64,000 bases of DNA from FEN-299 sp963717945 (GCA_963717945.1 CAVQXT010000003.1:744001-808000); one strand, 5' to 3'. Shown: positions 34,534 to 43,573, counted from the first letter of the stretch. Program-made: numbers and translations. The notes: generated by a model not told the origin, from the letters alone.

Positions 34534-34759
34534 TCAACAGCTAGTCGGCGGGAGGGAAGCCGTCCGCTGGTCCGCAGGCCAGCGTCTTGTCGAACGCGTC
34601 GATTCCTGGCCGCCGAGCGGCGCCGGCGACTCGAACGAAATCGCCCACGTCTGTCCCGGGATCCGGATGACCGCCCTCTCGGCGCTAGCGATATCCACCT
34701 GGCTCCGGGCTGTAACGCGCCGGGTGGTCATGCTTCATACCGCGACGGGGGAGAGGCTC

Positions 34760-35344
34760 ATGACGTTCCGCGTGCGCCCGAGTATGACTGTGTCATGGTT
34801 GATGTGCGCGGCGGCGCTGTTCGCGCTCGTTCTCGCGCCCGGTCTCGCCCGGGCCCAGGAGCCGGCGCCGTCCAGGCCGGTGTGGGCGGAAGTGTCCATC
34901 GGGGGCGGGCCGTTGCACCGCGTCGTCTTCGGCTCCGCCGACGACCCTGGTCACGTGAGCGTTGCCGGCGGTGGCGGATATGTCATCGACCAGCATCTGC
35001 TGGTGGGTTTCCAGGCCGGAGCCCAGGCGGCCCTCGGAGGGCCTGATGACGCGCCGGGCGGCCTCAATCTCTCGCTCCTGGCGGTCGCGAAGATCTATCC
35101 GTCGAAGATGTCCGGTTTCCACGTCCGGTTGGGCGCGGGCCTCCTCGTCATGAAGGACGAGACGTTCACTCACGAGAGCGATGAGAACGCGCTGTTCGGC
35201 GCCGCCTGGGAGGCCGGGCTCGGGTTCGACGTGAGGCTGCGCGGGGACTGGTGCCTGGGGCCGTTCGTCACCTTCCGCCGGTCGGCCGCCAGCGGATTGA
35301 GAGAAGACTCGCTGACGGTCGGTTTGGCCTGGACCGACCGCTGA
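34760..35344 (+). CDS. Outer-membrane beta-barrel protein
   Basis: Exported protein of 194 residues with a signal peptide (about 1-32, ending GLARAQE). The mature part has alternating strands typical of small eight-stranded barrels: WAEVSIGGGPL, VSVAGGGGYVI, LLVGFQAGAQA, FHVRLGAGLLVMK and LGPFVTFRRS. The final strand LTVGLAWTDR does not end in Phe but in Arg after an aromatic residue, an unusual barrel end. The ATG at 34760 follows GGGGAGAGG. Ligand and role are unknown. It stands alone, convergent with the glycosyltransferase gene. Confidence 0.72.
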   Translation: MTFRVRPSMTVSWLMCAAALFALVLAPGLARAQEPAPSRPVWAEVSIGGGPLHRVVFGSADDPGHVSVAGGGGYVIDQHLLVGFQAGAQAALGGPDDAPGGLNLSLLAVAKIYPSKMSGFHVRLGAGLLVMKDETFTHESDENALFGAAWEAGLGFDVRLRGDWCLGPFVTFRRSAASGLREDSLTVGLAWTDR

Positions 35345-35365
35345 CGGCGGGCACAAGGCCTTGAC

Positions 35366-35386
35366 GGGCGGGCACAAGGCCCGCCC
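35366..35386. other. GC-rich hairpin after the barrel gene
   Basis: Arms GGGCGGGC and GCCCGCCC with a five-base loop. No T-run follows, so termination is uncertain; it may act as a 3' stabiliser. Confidence 0.45.
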
Positions 35387-35415
35387 CTACGCGTGGATGC
35401 CGGCTCTCGCCTCGT

Positions 35416-35513
35416 GTCCGCTGACCGCTGAGCCGTTCGGCGTCCCCATTCCGTGGTCCGCTGCCAGCTGCCTACTGCCTACCGCGTACTTCGTACGTCT
35501 TACTTCCTGACTT
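35416..35513. repeat. Heptamer array, CTACTGC to TTACTTC drift
   Basis: Fourteen units in one register, changing gradually from GACCGCT through CTACTGC and CTACCGC to TTACTTC. The last units overlap the glycosyltransferase stop codon at 35500-35502 and encode its last codons on the minus strand. Confidence 0.8.
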
Positions 35514-36783
35514 CCCCGACCATCCTCTCGTACTTCGCCAGCACGATGTCCCACCGGTAGTTCCGGCGGACGTACTCGCGCCCGTTGCGGCCGAGCGCCG
35601 CCCGCAGCCGCTCGTCGGCGAGTAGCGTCGTCAGGCCTTCCACGAACTCGTCCCGGTCGGCGTAGAAGAGGCCGCCGTTGCCCGTCAGGCAATGGTCCAC
35701 GAGCACCTCGCTGCGCGCGTTGGCCAGCACCGGCGTGCCGACCGAGAACGCCTCGAGCGCCAGCAGCGACAGCGTCTCGACCGGCGACGGCACGACCACG
35801 ACGGTGGCAGCCTCGAGCGCCTGGCCGCGCTCGGTCTCCGAGAGCAGCCCCGCGAAGGTGATGAACCGCTCCTCGGGCAGCGGCATCAGCTTCACGCCCA
35901 TCAACACGAGCGACGCCTCGCCGCCGGCCTCGACATAAGTGCTGAAGTACTCGACCAGTTCCTCGCACCCCTTGCCCGACTCGATGCGGCCGCCGTAGAG
36001 CACGAACGGGCCGTGCAGCCGGTGGCGCCGCCGGAACATCGCGCCGCGCGAGGTGAGGTGAGAACTGCGGCGGACAGGCCCGCCGGCCTCCGTCTCACCG
36101 TCGCGACCTTGTTCGGTTTCTTCTGCGGTCGCATCGGTCGCGCCGGGGCCCAGCCGGGGATAGGCGTGGTGCTGCGGCAGGTCCACGCCGCAGCCGATGA
36201 CGTCCTGCACCTCGGCGCGAATCGGGAACCGCGAGGCGAGCAGCCGCCGCTCGGACGCGGTGTTGTAGGCGATCGCCCGCGGACGCCCGAGGGTCTCCCT
36301 GACGATCGACAGGCCGAGGGCCGGCTCGTCGTGCGCCGCCGGCACCAGGATGCTGCGCGAGGGCGCGATCTCGAGGCCGACGATCGACGGCGCGTGGAGG
36401 CAGCCGAAGAAGACCAGCGCGTCGTACGACGCGTGGTGCCGCGACAGGTAATCGATGAGCGGCGGGCACCACGGCCCCTGCTGCCGCAGCCATTCCGCTT
36501 CGTCGGACGCGGTGTGGCCTGGCGAGAAGACGCGCGCCGACAGGCGCTCGAACGCCTGGAGGTCGCGCGGGTGAGCGTTCGCGAACCGGCGGACCATCAC
36601 CCCGCGGACGCGGTCGGTCGATTCGGGGTATTCGTTCTGCCACGTGGCGGCGTCGCGGGCGCACGTCGTCAGCACGTCGACCTGGTGCCGCTCGGCCATC
36701 CGCTCGGCGACCAGCCGGCAGTGGTACTCGGGCCCGCCGAGGATCTCGGTCCCGTAACGCGGGACGATGAACGCAATCTTCAC
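35500..36783 (-). CDS. Glycosyltransferase family 4 protein
   Basis: GT-B glycosyltransferase of 427 residues, cytoplasmic or at the inner face of the membrane. The N-terminal acceptor domain begins KIAFIVPRYGTEILGGPEYHC, typical of family 4. The C-terminal donor domain has GRIESGKGCEELVEYF and the EX7E-like region SPVETLSLLALEAFSVGTPVLAN, which binds the nucleotide sugar. A low-complexity insertion lies near 225-250. The start is a GTG at 36783 with GAGGAC upstream. The acceptor and sugar cannot be predicted. The neighbours toward 38.8 kb suggest envelope polysaccharide or arabinan-type work. Confidence 0.88.
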   Translation of the reverse strand: MKIAFIVPRYGTEILGGPEYHCRLVAERMAERHQVDVLTTCARDAATWQNEYPESTDRVRGVMVRRFANAHPRDLQAFERLSARVFSPGHTASDEAEWLRQQGPWCPPLIDYLSRHHASYDALVFFGCLHAPSIVGLEIAPSRSILVPAAHDEPALGLSIVRETLGRPRAIAYNTASERRLLASRFPIRAEVQDVIGCGVDLPQHHAYPRLGPGATDATAEETEQGRDGETEAGGPVRRSSHLTSRGAMFRRRHRLHGPFVLYGGRIESGKGCEELVEYFSTYVEAGGEASLVLMGVKLMPLPEERFITFAGLLSETERGQALEAATVVVVPSPVETLSLLALEAFSVGTPVLANARSEVLVDHCLTGNGGLFYADRDEFVEGLTTLLADERLRAALGRNGREYVRRNYRWDIVLAKYERMVGEVRK

Positions 36784-36868
36784 GGTGTCCTCGAACCATG
36801 CGGCACCGTCGCGGCCGCAGGACCGCGGTGGCCGATGGCTCCGTCGGGCGAGACGACGACGGCGTGTC

Positions 36869-37765
36869 TCACTGGTCGTTGTCGTCGTGTTCGGGTGGCG
36901 TCGGCGGCGTCTCGTCGCGCGGCTCTGGCGCCGGGGCCTCGGCGCCGCTCGTCACGGCCGCCTCGCCAGCCTGCGCGCCGTCGCCGCCCGCCGGCGCCTG
37001 CTCCGCACTGCCGGCTGGCGCCTGCTCCGCGCCGCCCGGGGCGTTCTCGCCGGGCGCCCGGTTCGGTCCGCGCCGGCCGCGCCGTCGCCGCCGCCGCCGC
37101 CGCGCCTCGCTGCCGCCGGCCGGTTCGGCGTCACGCCCCGCCGCCGGCTGGGCGACCGCGCTTGCCGGAACCGGTGCGCTCTGCTCCCGCGGCGCGCGTC
37201 CCTGGACGTTCTCTCGTTCGGGAGGCTGATCGGATCGGGAGCGGACCATCCCTTCGAGCGAGCGCGCGCGCCGCTCGGCGAAATCGAAGCGGGTCGCCTG
37301 CGACTCGAGGCGCATCTCGAGCTTCTTCACCTCGACCTCGAGACGCGTCGTCTCGAGCACCAGGTTCTCGACGAGTTGGAACAGCACGGCGCTGGACTGC
37401 TCGTGCCGGGCGCCGGCGTCCCCCTGCTGGCCGAGGGCCCGCACCATCCCCTTCGGGCTGAGGAAAAGCCCGAGGATCGGGCTCAGCAGGCGGCGGATCC
37501 ACCGCAGCGGCCCCGGGCGCCCATACAACATCGAGTCGTCGAGGGGCGCGCCGTCAGGCGTCGCCGCGACGCCGCGCCGAAGTCGCTCGAGCATCTCCGC
37601 GTGCGCGGGGTCCGAGCCGACCAGGCCCGCGATCCTGGCCGACGCCAGCTCGCGAATCTGCTCGTCAGCGTGGTCCGCGCCGCGACGTTCGCGAATCCGC
37701 GCGCGGATCTGCGCCATGATCTGCTCGACGTTCACCGTCTGGAAACGGGCGTTGGGATCGGACAT
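36869..37765 (-). CDS. Coiled-coil protein with Arg-rich and Pro/Ala/Glu-rich tail
   Basis: Protein of 298 residues that I do not recognise. Residues 1-90 are charged and helical (QIMAQIRARIRERR), about 95-120 include a possible membrane-edge segment (RWIRRLLSPILGLFLSPKG), and about 125-175 form a strong coiled coil (LVENLVLETTRLEVEVKKLEM). A block of consecutive arginines (EARRRRRRRRGRRGP) lies near 222-236. The remaining tail is Ala/Pro/Gly/Glu-rich and probably disordered. The Arg block could bind nucleic acid or acidic polymers, but that is a guess. It lies between a glycosyltransferase gene and the UbiA-type gene, so a role in envelope glycan assembly is plausible. Confidence 0.75.
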   Translation of the reverse strand: MSDPNARFQTVNVEQIMAQIRARIRERRGADHADEQIRELASARIAGLVGSDPAHAEMLERLRRGVAATPDGAPLDDSMLYGRPGPLRWIRRLLSPILGLFLSPKGMVRALGQQGDAGARHEQSSAVLFQLVENLVLETTRLEVEVKKLEMRLESQATRFDFAERRARSLEGMVRSRSDQPPERENVQGRAPREQSAPVPASAVAQPAAGRDAEPAGGSEARRRRRRRRGRRGPNRAPGENAPGGAEQAPAGSAEQAPAGGDGAQAGEAAVTSGAEAPAPEPRDETPPTPPEHDDNDQ

Positions 37766-37830
37766 CGGTATCGGCTGCGAAAACGTGCCAGGTGCCTGCG
37801 GCGGGCGGGGGCACAGCTACGCCCGCGCGG

Positions 37831-38808
37831 TCATGAATGCTGCCTGAATATGCCCGCCAACTCGGTCGGCCCATAGACGATGAGGACGACGGTGGCGGCC
37901 CACAGGGCCACGCACGCGAGCAGGGGGCGGTCGGTGACCAGCATTTCGGCCGGGCTGCCGCCTCCCTCCTTCCGGTGCACGAGGTACAGGTAGCGGAAAA
38001 TGCCGTAGAGCGGAAACGGAATCGTCAGCGCCAGGTACTCGGTGTGGAAGTTCCGCACCGTCTCCGGGCTGATCGTGTAGAAGATGTACGCGATCAGCGT
38101 CGAGGCCGTGACGACGCCGATCATCTGATCCAGCAGGTACGGGCTGTACTCGCCGAGGATGCGCCGGTGCTCGGTGGCGCCGTCCGCCAGCAGCGTCAGC
38201 TCGTGGCGCCGCTTGCTGAGCGCGAGGAACAGCGCCAGCAGCACGGTGCAGACCAGCAGCCAGTGGCTGATCGCCACGTCGATGACCACCGCGCCGGCCA
38301 CCGCGCGCAGCACGAACCCGATCGCGATCGTCAACACGTCGATGATCACGACGTGCTTGAGGCGCGCCGAGTAGGCCGCCAGCAGCAGCACGTAGGCGAG
38401 CGCGACCACGGCGAACGCCGGCCGCAGCCAGTACGCCAGCGCCAGCGAGATGGCCGCGAGCGCCGCGGCCGTCGCCAGCGCAAGCCCCGGCGACAGCGCG
38501 CCCGACGCGATCGGCCGACTCGACTTGAGCGGGTGCCGCCGGTCGGCCTCCCGATCGGCGACGTCGTTGAGCAGGTAGACGACGCCCGACAGGGCGCAGA
38601 AGATCGCGGCGCCGGCGCAGGCTTGCGCCAGCGCGACCGGGTCGAACAGTCGCCGGCCGAAGAGCAGGCCGGCGAACACGACGAGGTTCTTGATCCATTG
38701 GCCGGGCCGCAGCGAGACGAACAGGCTGCCCAGCCGGGAACGGCCCGGGACGTCTCCGGCGGCAGAGGCGTCCCGGCTCACGGAATCCACGAATGGCTGA
38801 CGCGCCAT
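37831..38808 (-). CDS. Decaprenyl-phosphate phosphoribosyltransferase (UbiA family)
   Basis: Integral membrane prenyl-phosphate transferase of 325 residues with about nine helices. The family hallmarks are LRPGQWIKNLVVFAGL, the first Asp-rich motif NDVADREADRRHPLKSSRPI, and a second Asp/Arg region around SKRRHELTLL. This subset (DPPR synthase) moves phosphoribose from PRPP to polyprenyl phosphate, the first step to arabinose donors in actinobacteria; in other phyla the product use is less clear. The ATG at 38808 is used. It sits with a coiled-coil protein and a GT4 enzyme, so a shared envelope polymer is likely. Confidence 0.88.
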   Translation of the reverse strand: MARQPFVDSVSRDASAAGDVPGRSRLGSLFVSLRPGQWIKNLVVFAGLLFGRRLFDPVALAQACAGAAIFCALSGVVYLLNDVADREADRRHPLKSSRPIASGALSPGLALATAAALAAISLALAYWLRPAFAVVALAYVLLLAAYSARLKHVVIIDVLTIAIGFVLRAVAGAVVIDVAISHWLLVCTVLLALFLALSKRRHELTLLADGATEHRRILGEYSPYLLDQMIGVVTASTLIAYIFYTISPETVRNFHTEYLALTIPFPLYGIFRYLYLVHRKEGGGSPAEMLVTDRPLLACVALWAATVVLIVYGPTELAGIFRQHS

Positions 38809-38826
38809 GTCAGCGCGGGGGGAAGG

Positions 38827-39177
38827 TCAGGCACCCTTCTTACCAAAGCTGCCGACCGCGTCAGCCTCGGCGTCGAACGTCTCGAAAACCGTCAGCAGCT
38901 TGGTGATCGCCAGCAGGTCCTGGATGCGCTTGGTCAGGTTCAGGAGCTTCAAGGCGCCGCCCTGGTGGCTGACCGTCGTGTAGGTGCGCACGATCTCGCC
39001 GAGCCCCGCGCTGTCGATATAGGGGACCTCCGCGAGGTTGAGCACCAGCTTCTTCTGGCCCTGCTGGATGAGGCTGTTCACCTTGTCCCGCAGCAACTCC
39101 TGGCCCTCGCCGAGAGTCATCCTGCCGTTGACGTCGATGATCGTCACGTCTCCGACCGCGCGTTCGTGAATGTGCAT
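38827..39177 (-). CDS. STAS-domain anti-sigma-factor antagonist
   Basis: Single-domain STAS protein of 116 residues, of the SpoIIAA/RsbV type. The N-terminus DVTIIDVNGRMTLGEGQEL and the phosphorylatable serine in VPYIDSAGLGEIVR (S62 or near) are present, so control by an anti-sigma kinase is likely. No anti-sigma kinase or phosphatase gene is beside it. The ATG at 39177 follows GGAGG by about 10 bases. Its last codons (FGKKGA) are followed 18 bp later by the UbiA-type gene, but no functional link is evident. Confidence 0.88.
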   Translation of the reverse strand: MHIHERAVGDVTIIDVNGRMTLGEGQELLRDKVNSLIQQGQKKLVLNLAEVPYIDSAGLGEIVRTYTTVSHQGGALKLLNLTKRIQDLLAITKLLTVFETFDAEADAVGSFGKKGA

Positions 39178-39369
39178 GCCGCCATTACCTCCCCGCCTCA
39201 CGGCGCGCAACCTGTCGCCACCAGACGATCGGGCGGGTCGCAAGCTGCCGTACCGAGGCGCTTCATCTTAGCGTAGCGAAGAAAACAGCGTCAACCGACG
39301 AGGGCCGCCCCACAAAGAAAAAGGGGCCGCGCAGACGACGCGGCCCCCCGGTTCCCCGATGCGAATTCC

Positions 39370-39684
39370 CTACGCGCCGTCCCCGCCGGCGCCGACGAAC
39401 TTCCGCTGCTGGAAGCACTCGCGGCAGTAGACCGGGCGCCCCTGGGTCGGCTTGAACGGAACCGTGGTGACCCGCCCGCACTCCGAACAGGTCGTCTGCG
39501 TCTCGACACGCTCGCGAGCCTGCCCCGCCCCCGCCGGCCGGCTTGCCCGCTTCGTCTTGCACGCCTTGCACCGCTTCGGCTCGTTCTTGAAGTTCTTGTC
39601 GGCGAAGAAGAGCTGCTCTCCCGCCGTCCAGATGAACTCCGCCCCGCAATCCACGCAGTGCAGGGTCTTGTCTTGGAATTCCAT
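39370..39684 (-). CDS. Zinc-ribbon protein
   Basis: Protein of 104 residues with two CxxC pairs in each of two ribbons: CVDCG and CKACK near the N-terminus, CSECG and CRECF near the C-terminus. The first half matches the zinc-ribbon family annotated as probable zinc-binding domain (LHCVDCGAEFIWTAGEQ). A linker rich in Arg and Ala separates them. It probably binds nucleic acid or stabilises a complex; no enzyme motif is present. The rpsU gene follows upstream on the same strand within 21 bp, so the two are probably co-transcribed. Confidence 0.85.
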   Translation of the reverse strand: MEFQDKTLHCVDCGAEFIWTAGEQLFFADKNFKNEPKRCKACKTKRASRPAGAGQARERVETQTTCSECGRVTTVPFKPTQGRPVYCRECFQQRKFVGAGGDGA

Positions 39685-39704
39685 CGATGGATCCCCCGTT
39701 CTGG

Positions 39705-39902
39705 CTACTCCATCTCGCGCCGGAGCTTCTTACGGCTCCGCTTCCGCGCCAGCGCCTGCTTGGCCCGGCGCTTGTCCCCCGGTTTCAGGTAGAAGGAATG
39801 CTTCTTGATATCCTTGATGATATCTTCCTGCTGAACCTTCCGCTTGAACCGACGCAGGGCACTTTCGACCGACTCGCCTTCCTGCACTTTGACTTCAGCC
39901 AC
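39705..39902 (-). CDS. rpsU: 30S ribosomal protein S21
   Basis: Small-subunit ribosomal protein of 65 residues that helps base-pairing of mRNA with the 16S 3' end. The conserved start (VAEVKVQEGESVESALRRFKRKV), the QEDIIKDIKKHSFY middle, and the basic tail KRRAKQALARKRSRKKLR are all typical. The GTG at 39902 is chosen because most S21 proteins begin AEVKV; a GTG at 39914 is also possible. It is the first gene of the rpsU-zinc-ribbon pair. Confidence 0.93.
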   Translation of the reverse strand: MAEVKVQEGESVESALRRFKRKVQQEDIIKDIKKHSFYLKPGDKRRAKQALARKRSRKKLRREME

Positions 39903-40117
39903 GCCCTGGAACACCCCCTCACCGGCCCGGCTGGCACCTTCGTAAACCGTTGAAAACCCGAGAATATGTTAGGCTATCACAAGCAGTGGCGGATTCTAGG
40001 CCCAAAGATGACGTGGAGTCAATTAATTACTGCCGGGCTTGGGCGCCGGGATCCGCTCGCGCGATGATCGCCTAACCGCTTGTCTTCCAGCAACATATCT
40101 TCGGTAGACGGACGCCC

Positions 40118-41413
40118 ATGAAGATCCTGGTGGTCGGCTCCGGCGCCCGCGAGCACGCGCTGTCGTGGCGCCTGGCCCGCGACGGCGGCGCCCACGAGGT
40201 CGTCTGCGCCCCGGGGAACGCCGGCGTCGAAGACTCGGCGCGGGTGGCGGCGGTCGATGCCGGCGACCCCGACGCGGTGTTCGCCCTGGCCGAGCGGGAG
40301 CGGGCCGACCTCACCGTCATCGGTCCCGAGCTGCCGCTCACCCGCGGCGTCGCCGACCTGTTCGCCGCCCGCGGCCGGCTGCTGCTGGGACCGACGCGCC
40401 TCGCCGCCGAGCTCGAGTCCAGCAAGGCGTTCGCCAAGCAGTTCATGGCCCGGCACGGCGTCCCGACCGCCCGATACCAGGTGTGCGAGTCGCCGGAGGT
40501 CGCCCTGGCGGTGCTGGCCACCCGGCAGTTCGGGTTCCCGGTGGTCATCAAGGCCGACGGCCTCGCCGCCGGAAAGGGCGTCGTCGTCGCCTCCGACCAG
40601 CTCAACGCCAGCCTCGCCATCCGGGCGATGATGGTGGACCGTCGCTTCGGCGAGGCGGGCGCGCGCGTGGTCATCGAGGAGTTCATGCAGGGGCAGGAGG
40701 CGTCGGTGTTCGCGCTCACCGACGGCCGGCGCGCCGTGCTGCTGCCGACGGCCCAGGATCACAAGCGCGCGTTCGACGGCGACCAGGGGCCGAACACCGG
40801 CGGCATGGGGGCCTTCGCGCCGAGCCCGCTGGTTGACGATGACATGCTCGACCGGATCCGCGAGACGATCATCCAGCCCGTCATCGACGGGATGCGCGGG
40901 GAGGGGCGCGAGTTCCGCGGCTTCCTCTACGCGGGGTTGATGCTGACGGCCGAGGGGCCGAAGGTCGTCGAGTTCAACGTGCGGATGGGCGACCCGGAAG
41001 CGCAGGTCGTGCTGCCGATGATCGACGGCGACCTGGCGCCGCTGCTGCGCGACGCGGCCGCGGGGCGCCTGGGCCAGGACTCGTGCCGCGTGCGCGACTG
41101 GCCGCGGGTCGGCGTGGTCGTCGCCTCGGCGGGCTACCCTGACAAGTACGAGACCGGCAAGGTCATCAGCGGCCTCGGCGCCGCGGCCGGCGTGCCGGGC
41201 GTCGTCGTCTTTCACGCCGGGACCGCGCGGCGCGGGGCCGACATCGTGACGACCGGCGGGCGAGTGGTCACCGTCGTGGCCGAGGGGCAGGACTACCGCC
41301 AGGCCGTGTCCCGCGCCTACGAGGGCGCCCGGCGCATCGCCTTCGACGGGGCCTTCATGCGGAAGGACATTGGGTTGAAGGCTATTCGGGCAGCAGGCTC
41401 GCAGACACTGTAG
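40118..41413 (+). CDS. purD: Phosphoribosylamine-glycine ligase (GARS)
   Basis: ATP-grasp enzyme of 431 residues that makes glycinamide ribonucleotide, the second step of purine synthesis. The N-terminal domain begins MKILVVGSGAREHALSWRL, the ATP-grasp core has KADGLAAGKGVVVA and EEFMQGQEASVFAL, the signature QDHKRAFDGDQGPNTGGMG is present, and the metal ligands in EFNVRMGDPEAQ follow. All catalytic parts are intact. A self-complementary heptamer array fills the gap to purE and starts at the stop codon. It is the first gene of purD-purE-mtaB. Confidence 0.96.
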   Translation: MKILVVGSGAREHALSWRLARDGGAHEVVCAPGNAGVEDSARVAAVDAGDPDAVFALAERERADLTVIGPELPLTRGVADLFAARGRLLLGPTRLAAELESSKAFAKQFMARHGVPTARYQVCESPEVALAVLATRQFGFPVVIKADGLAAGKGVVVASDQLNASLAIRAMMVDRRFGEAGARVVIEEFMQGQEASVFALTDGRRAVLLPTAQDHKRAFDGDQGPNTGGMGAFAPSPLVDDDMLDRIRETIIQPVIDGMRGEGREFRGFLYAGLMLTAEGPKVVEFNVRMGDPEAQVVLPMIDGDLAPLLRDAAAGRLGQDSCRVRDWPRVGVVVASAGYPDKYETGKVISGLGAAAGVPGVVVFHAGTARRGADIVTTGGRVVTVVAEGQDYRQAVSRAYEGARRIAFDGAFMRKDIGLKAIRAAGSQTL

Positions 41414-41496
41414 TGGCCAGTGGTCAGTGGCTAGTGGCCAGTGTGTCACGCGTGATCGACTAGCCACTAGCCACTAGCCACTGATCACTACTCGGA
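41413..41496. repeat. Self-complementary heptamer array, AGTGGCC type
   Basis: Four to five AGTGGCC-type units, a centre TCACGCGTGA, then three to four TAGCCAC-type complements, filling the purD-purE gap to within 8 bp of the purE ATG. It has the same architecture and apex as the array at 19045, 22 kb away. Confidence 0.85.
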
Positions 41497-41503
41497 ACTG
41501 AAT

Positions 41504-41998
41504 ATGTCCGACACAACCGTTCTGATCCTGATTGGATCCGATTCCGACGCCCCGGTGATGCAGTCGGCCGTCGACGTGCTGAAGCAGCTTGGCATCACGT
41601 GCGAGATGACGGTGGCCTCGGCCCATCGCTCGCCCGCCCGCGTGCGGCGGCTGCTCGACGAGGCCCCCTCGCGCGGCGTGAAGGTCTTCATCGTCGGCGC
41701 CGGGGCGGCCGCGCACCTGGCCGGCATGGTGGCCGCCCACACGACGCGGCCGGTCGTCGGCGTGCCGATCGACTCCTCCGCGCTCAAGGGGCTCGACGCG
41801 CTGCTGTCAACCGTGCAAATGCCGCCCGGCGTGCCGGTGGCCACCGTGTCGATCGGCAAGCCCGGCGCCGTGAACGCCGCCGTGCTGGCCGCTCAGATCC
41901 TCGCCGTCGGCGACCCCGCCGTGGCCGCGCGCCTCGACGAGTACAAGGCGCAGCTGGCCGAGAACGTGGAGCGGGCCGCCGAAAGACTGCGCGGATGA
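41504..41998 (+). CDS. purE: N5-carboxyaminoimidazole ribonucleotide mutase
   Basis: Class I PurE of 164 residues that moves the carboxyl group of N5-CAIR to carbon 4 of the imidazole. The N-terminal GSDSDAPVM phosphate loop and the catalytic-histidine segment TVASAHRSPARV are present, followed by GAGAAAHLAGMVAAHT and the GVPIDSSALKGLDALLSTVQMP loop. This is the bacterial class I form that normally needs PurK for its substrate; purK is not in the window. The stop overlaps the mtaB ATG (ATGA). Confidence 0.94.
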   Translation: MSDTTVLILIGSDSDAPVMQSAVDVLKQLGITCEMTVASAHRSPARVRRLLDEAPSRGVKVFIVGAGAAAHLAGMVAAHTTRPVVGVPIDSSALKGLDALLSTVQMPPGVPVATVSIGKPGAVNAAVLAAQILAVGDPAVAARLDEYKAQLAENVERAAERLRG

Positions 41999-43221
41999 AG
42001 TTTTCTGTCCTGTCCTTCGGCTGCCGGACCAACCAGGCGGATTCGTGCCGGATCGAGCGCCGGATGATCGCGGAGGGCGGCGTCGCTTCGGCGCCCGACA
42101 CCGCCGACGTCGTGGTGGTCAACACCTGCACCGTGACGGCCGCGGCCGATCAGGCCGCCCGGTCCGCCATCCGCCGCGTCGGGCGCCTCAACCCGCAGGC
42201 ACGGATCCTGGTGACCGGCTGCTACGCCGCGCGGCGGCCGGGCGATGTCGACCAACTGCCCGGCGTCACCCTCCTGCCGCGCCCGGACGACGCGTTGCCC
42301 GGCGCGCTCGTCGATGACAACGCACCGGGCGCGTCGCTGCGGCCCGGCGACCGGGGCCGCACGGCTTATCCCCTGCGGGTGCAGACCGGGTGCGACGAGG
42401 CGTGCGCTTACTGCATCGTCCCCACCACCCGAGGGACGAGCCGCAGCCTTCCGCTTCGACGGGTGCAGCGGGAGGTGGACAGCCTGGCGGAGGCAGGGTT
42501 CAGGCAGATCTGGCTGACCGGCGTGCACCTCGGTTCCTGGGGCCGGGACCTTCAGCCTCCTTGTAGCTTGATCGACCTGCTCCAGGCCCTCGATCGCCAG
42601 GCTGAGTCGCTGGCAGTAACCTTCCGCCTCAGCTCGCTCGAACCGATGGATTGCAGCGACGAGATCGTCGATCTGGTGGCGGCCTCGCCGCGGTTCGCGC
42701 CGCACCTGCACCTGCCGCTGCAGCACGCGAGCGACCGCATCCTGGGTGCGATGCGCCGCCCATACACGGCCGCTCGCTACCGCGAGATCGTGCTCCGCAT
42801 TCGCGACCGGATGCCGGACGCCGCCATCGGGACCGACATCATGGCCGGATTTCCGGGTGAGACCGAGCGTGATGCCGACCTGCAGATGCAGGCGCTCGGC
42901 GAGCTGCCGCTGACGCACCTTCACGTGTTTCCGTATTCGGATCGGCCGGGCACGGCGGCGGCGGGGATGGGCGCGAGGGTTCCCGGTCCGGAGATCCGCC
43001 GGCGGGCGGAGCGTCTTCGGGCGATCGGGCGCGAGAAGACCAGGCTGTTCTACGAACGCATGGTGGGGCGGGACCTGCCGGCGCTGACGATCGAGGACGG
43101 GTCGCTCGCGCTGACCGACAACTACCTGAAGCTCGGCATCGGCCCCGGGCACGCGCGGAACGAACGGATTCGCGTGCGGCCGATTTCGGCGAACCCTCCG
43201 GCGGCAGCGATCGTCGACTAG
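41995..43221 (+). CDS. mtaB: tRNA t6A37 methylthiotransferase
   Basis: Radical-SAM methylthiotransferase of 408 residues of the MtaB type, which adds a methylthio group to t6A at position 37 of tRNAs. The N-terminal cluster cysteines are C10, C45 and C76 (SFGCRTNQADS, NTCTVTAAAD, TGCYAARR); the radical-SAM cysteines are C133, C137 and C140 in CDEACAYC. MtaB rather than MiaB is favoured by the FGCRTNQAD opening and lengths. Its start overlaps the purE stop by 4 bp. A purine and tRNA-modification neighbourhood is common. Confidence 0.9.
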   Translation: MKFSVLSFGCRTNQADSCRIERRMIAEGGVASAPDTADVVVVNTCTVTAAADQAARSAIRRVGRLNPQARILVTGCYAARRPGDVDQLPGVTLLPRPDDALPGALVDDNAPGASLRPGDRGRTAYPLRVQTGCDEACAYCIVPTTRGTSRSLPLRRVQREVDSLAEAGFRQIWLTGVHLGSWGRDLQPPCSLIDLLQALDRQAESLAVTFRLSSLEPMDCSDEIVDLVAASPRFAPHLHLPLQHASDRILGAMRRPYTAARYREIVLRIRDRMPDAAIGTDIMAGFPGETERDADLQMQALGELPLTHLHVFPYSDRPGTAAAGMGARVPGPEIRRRAERLRAIGREKTRLFYERMVGRDLPALTIEDGSLALTDNYLKLGIGPGHARNERIRVRPISANPPAAAIVD

Positions 43222-43246
43222 GCCGTCCACCTTACGCCTTACTGCG

Positions 43247-43473
43247 TCATGAGCCGGGGCTCACCCTGGCCCACGAAAATGCCATCTGCCGAGCACGGCG
43301 CCGCGCGTGGCGGCCGCGTCCGATTGAACGCCGCGTCTCGGGTCTGCCGCTCCGCAAAGCGGCCCCTCCCTGGCCGCACGGTCGGGGCAGGTTTACGCTT
43401 TGCTTCGGGCAGACCCTGCGGCGCGGCATAGCGCCGACCTGGCCGCCTCGTCTCGGCGCCATTTTCTGAACAC
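43247..43473 (+). repeat. Dispersed structured element, copy 4
   Basis: Copy of 227 bp between mtaB and rlmN, preceded by two or three 7-bp units (GCCTTAC type). Both ends and the complete inner pair GGTCTGCC / GGCAGACC are present. Its 3' end (CCATTTTCTGAACAC) lies 100 bp before the rlmN ATG, so rlmN could be co-transcribed through it; a CATAAT -10-like box also lies nearer rlmN. Confidence 0.8.
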
Positions 43474-43573
43474 GCCTCATGCTCGTCGAACACGTGATCT
43501 GGTTCAGCCCCAGGTCGCCAGCCGCGAGCCGCGAGCCGGCGACAATCCGTCATAATGGGTCGAAGGGACTCCG

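Noticed and set aside
35366..35386. Intrinsic terminator
   Set aside because: The hairpin is strong but lacks a T-run on either strand, so it is listed only as a hairpin.
39915..40117. Purine riboswitch before purD
   Set aside because: No conserved purine-aptamer core or matching helices could be seen in the leader.
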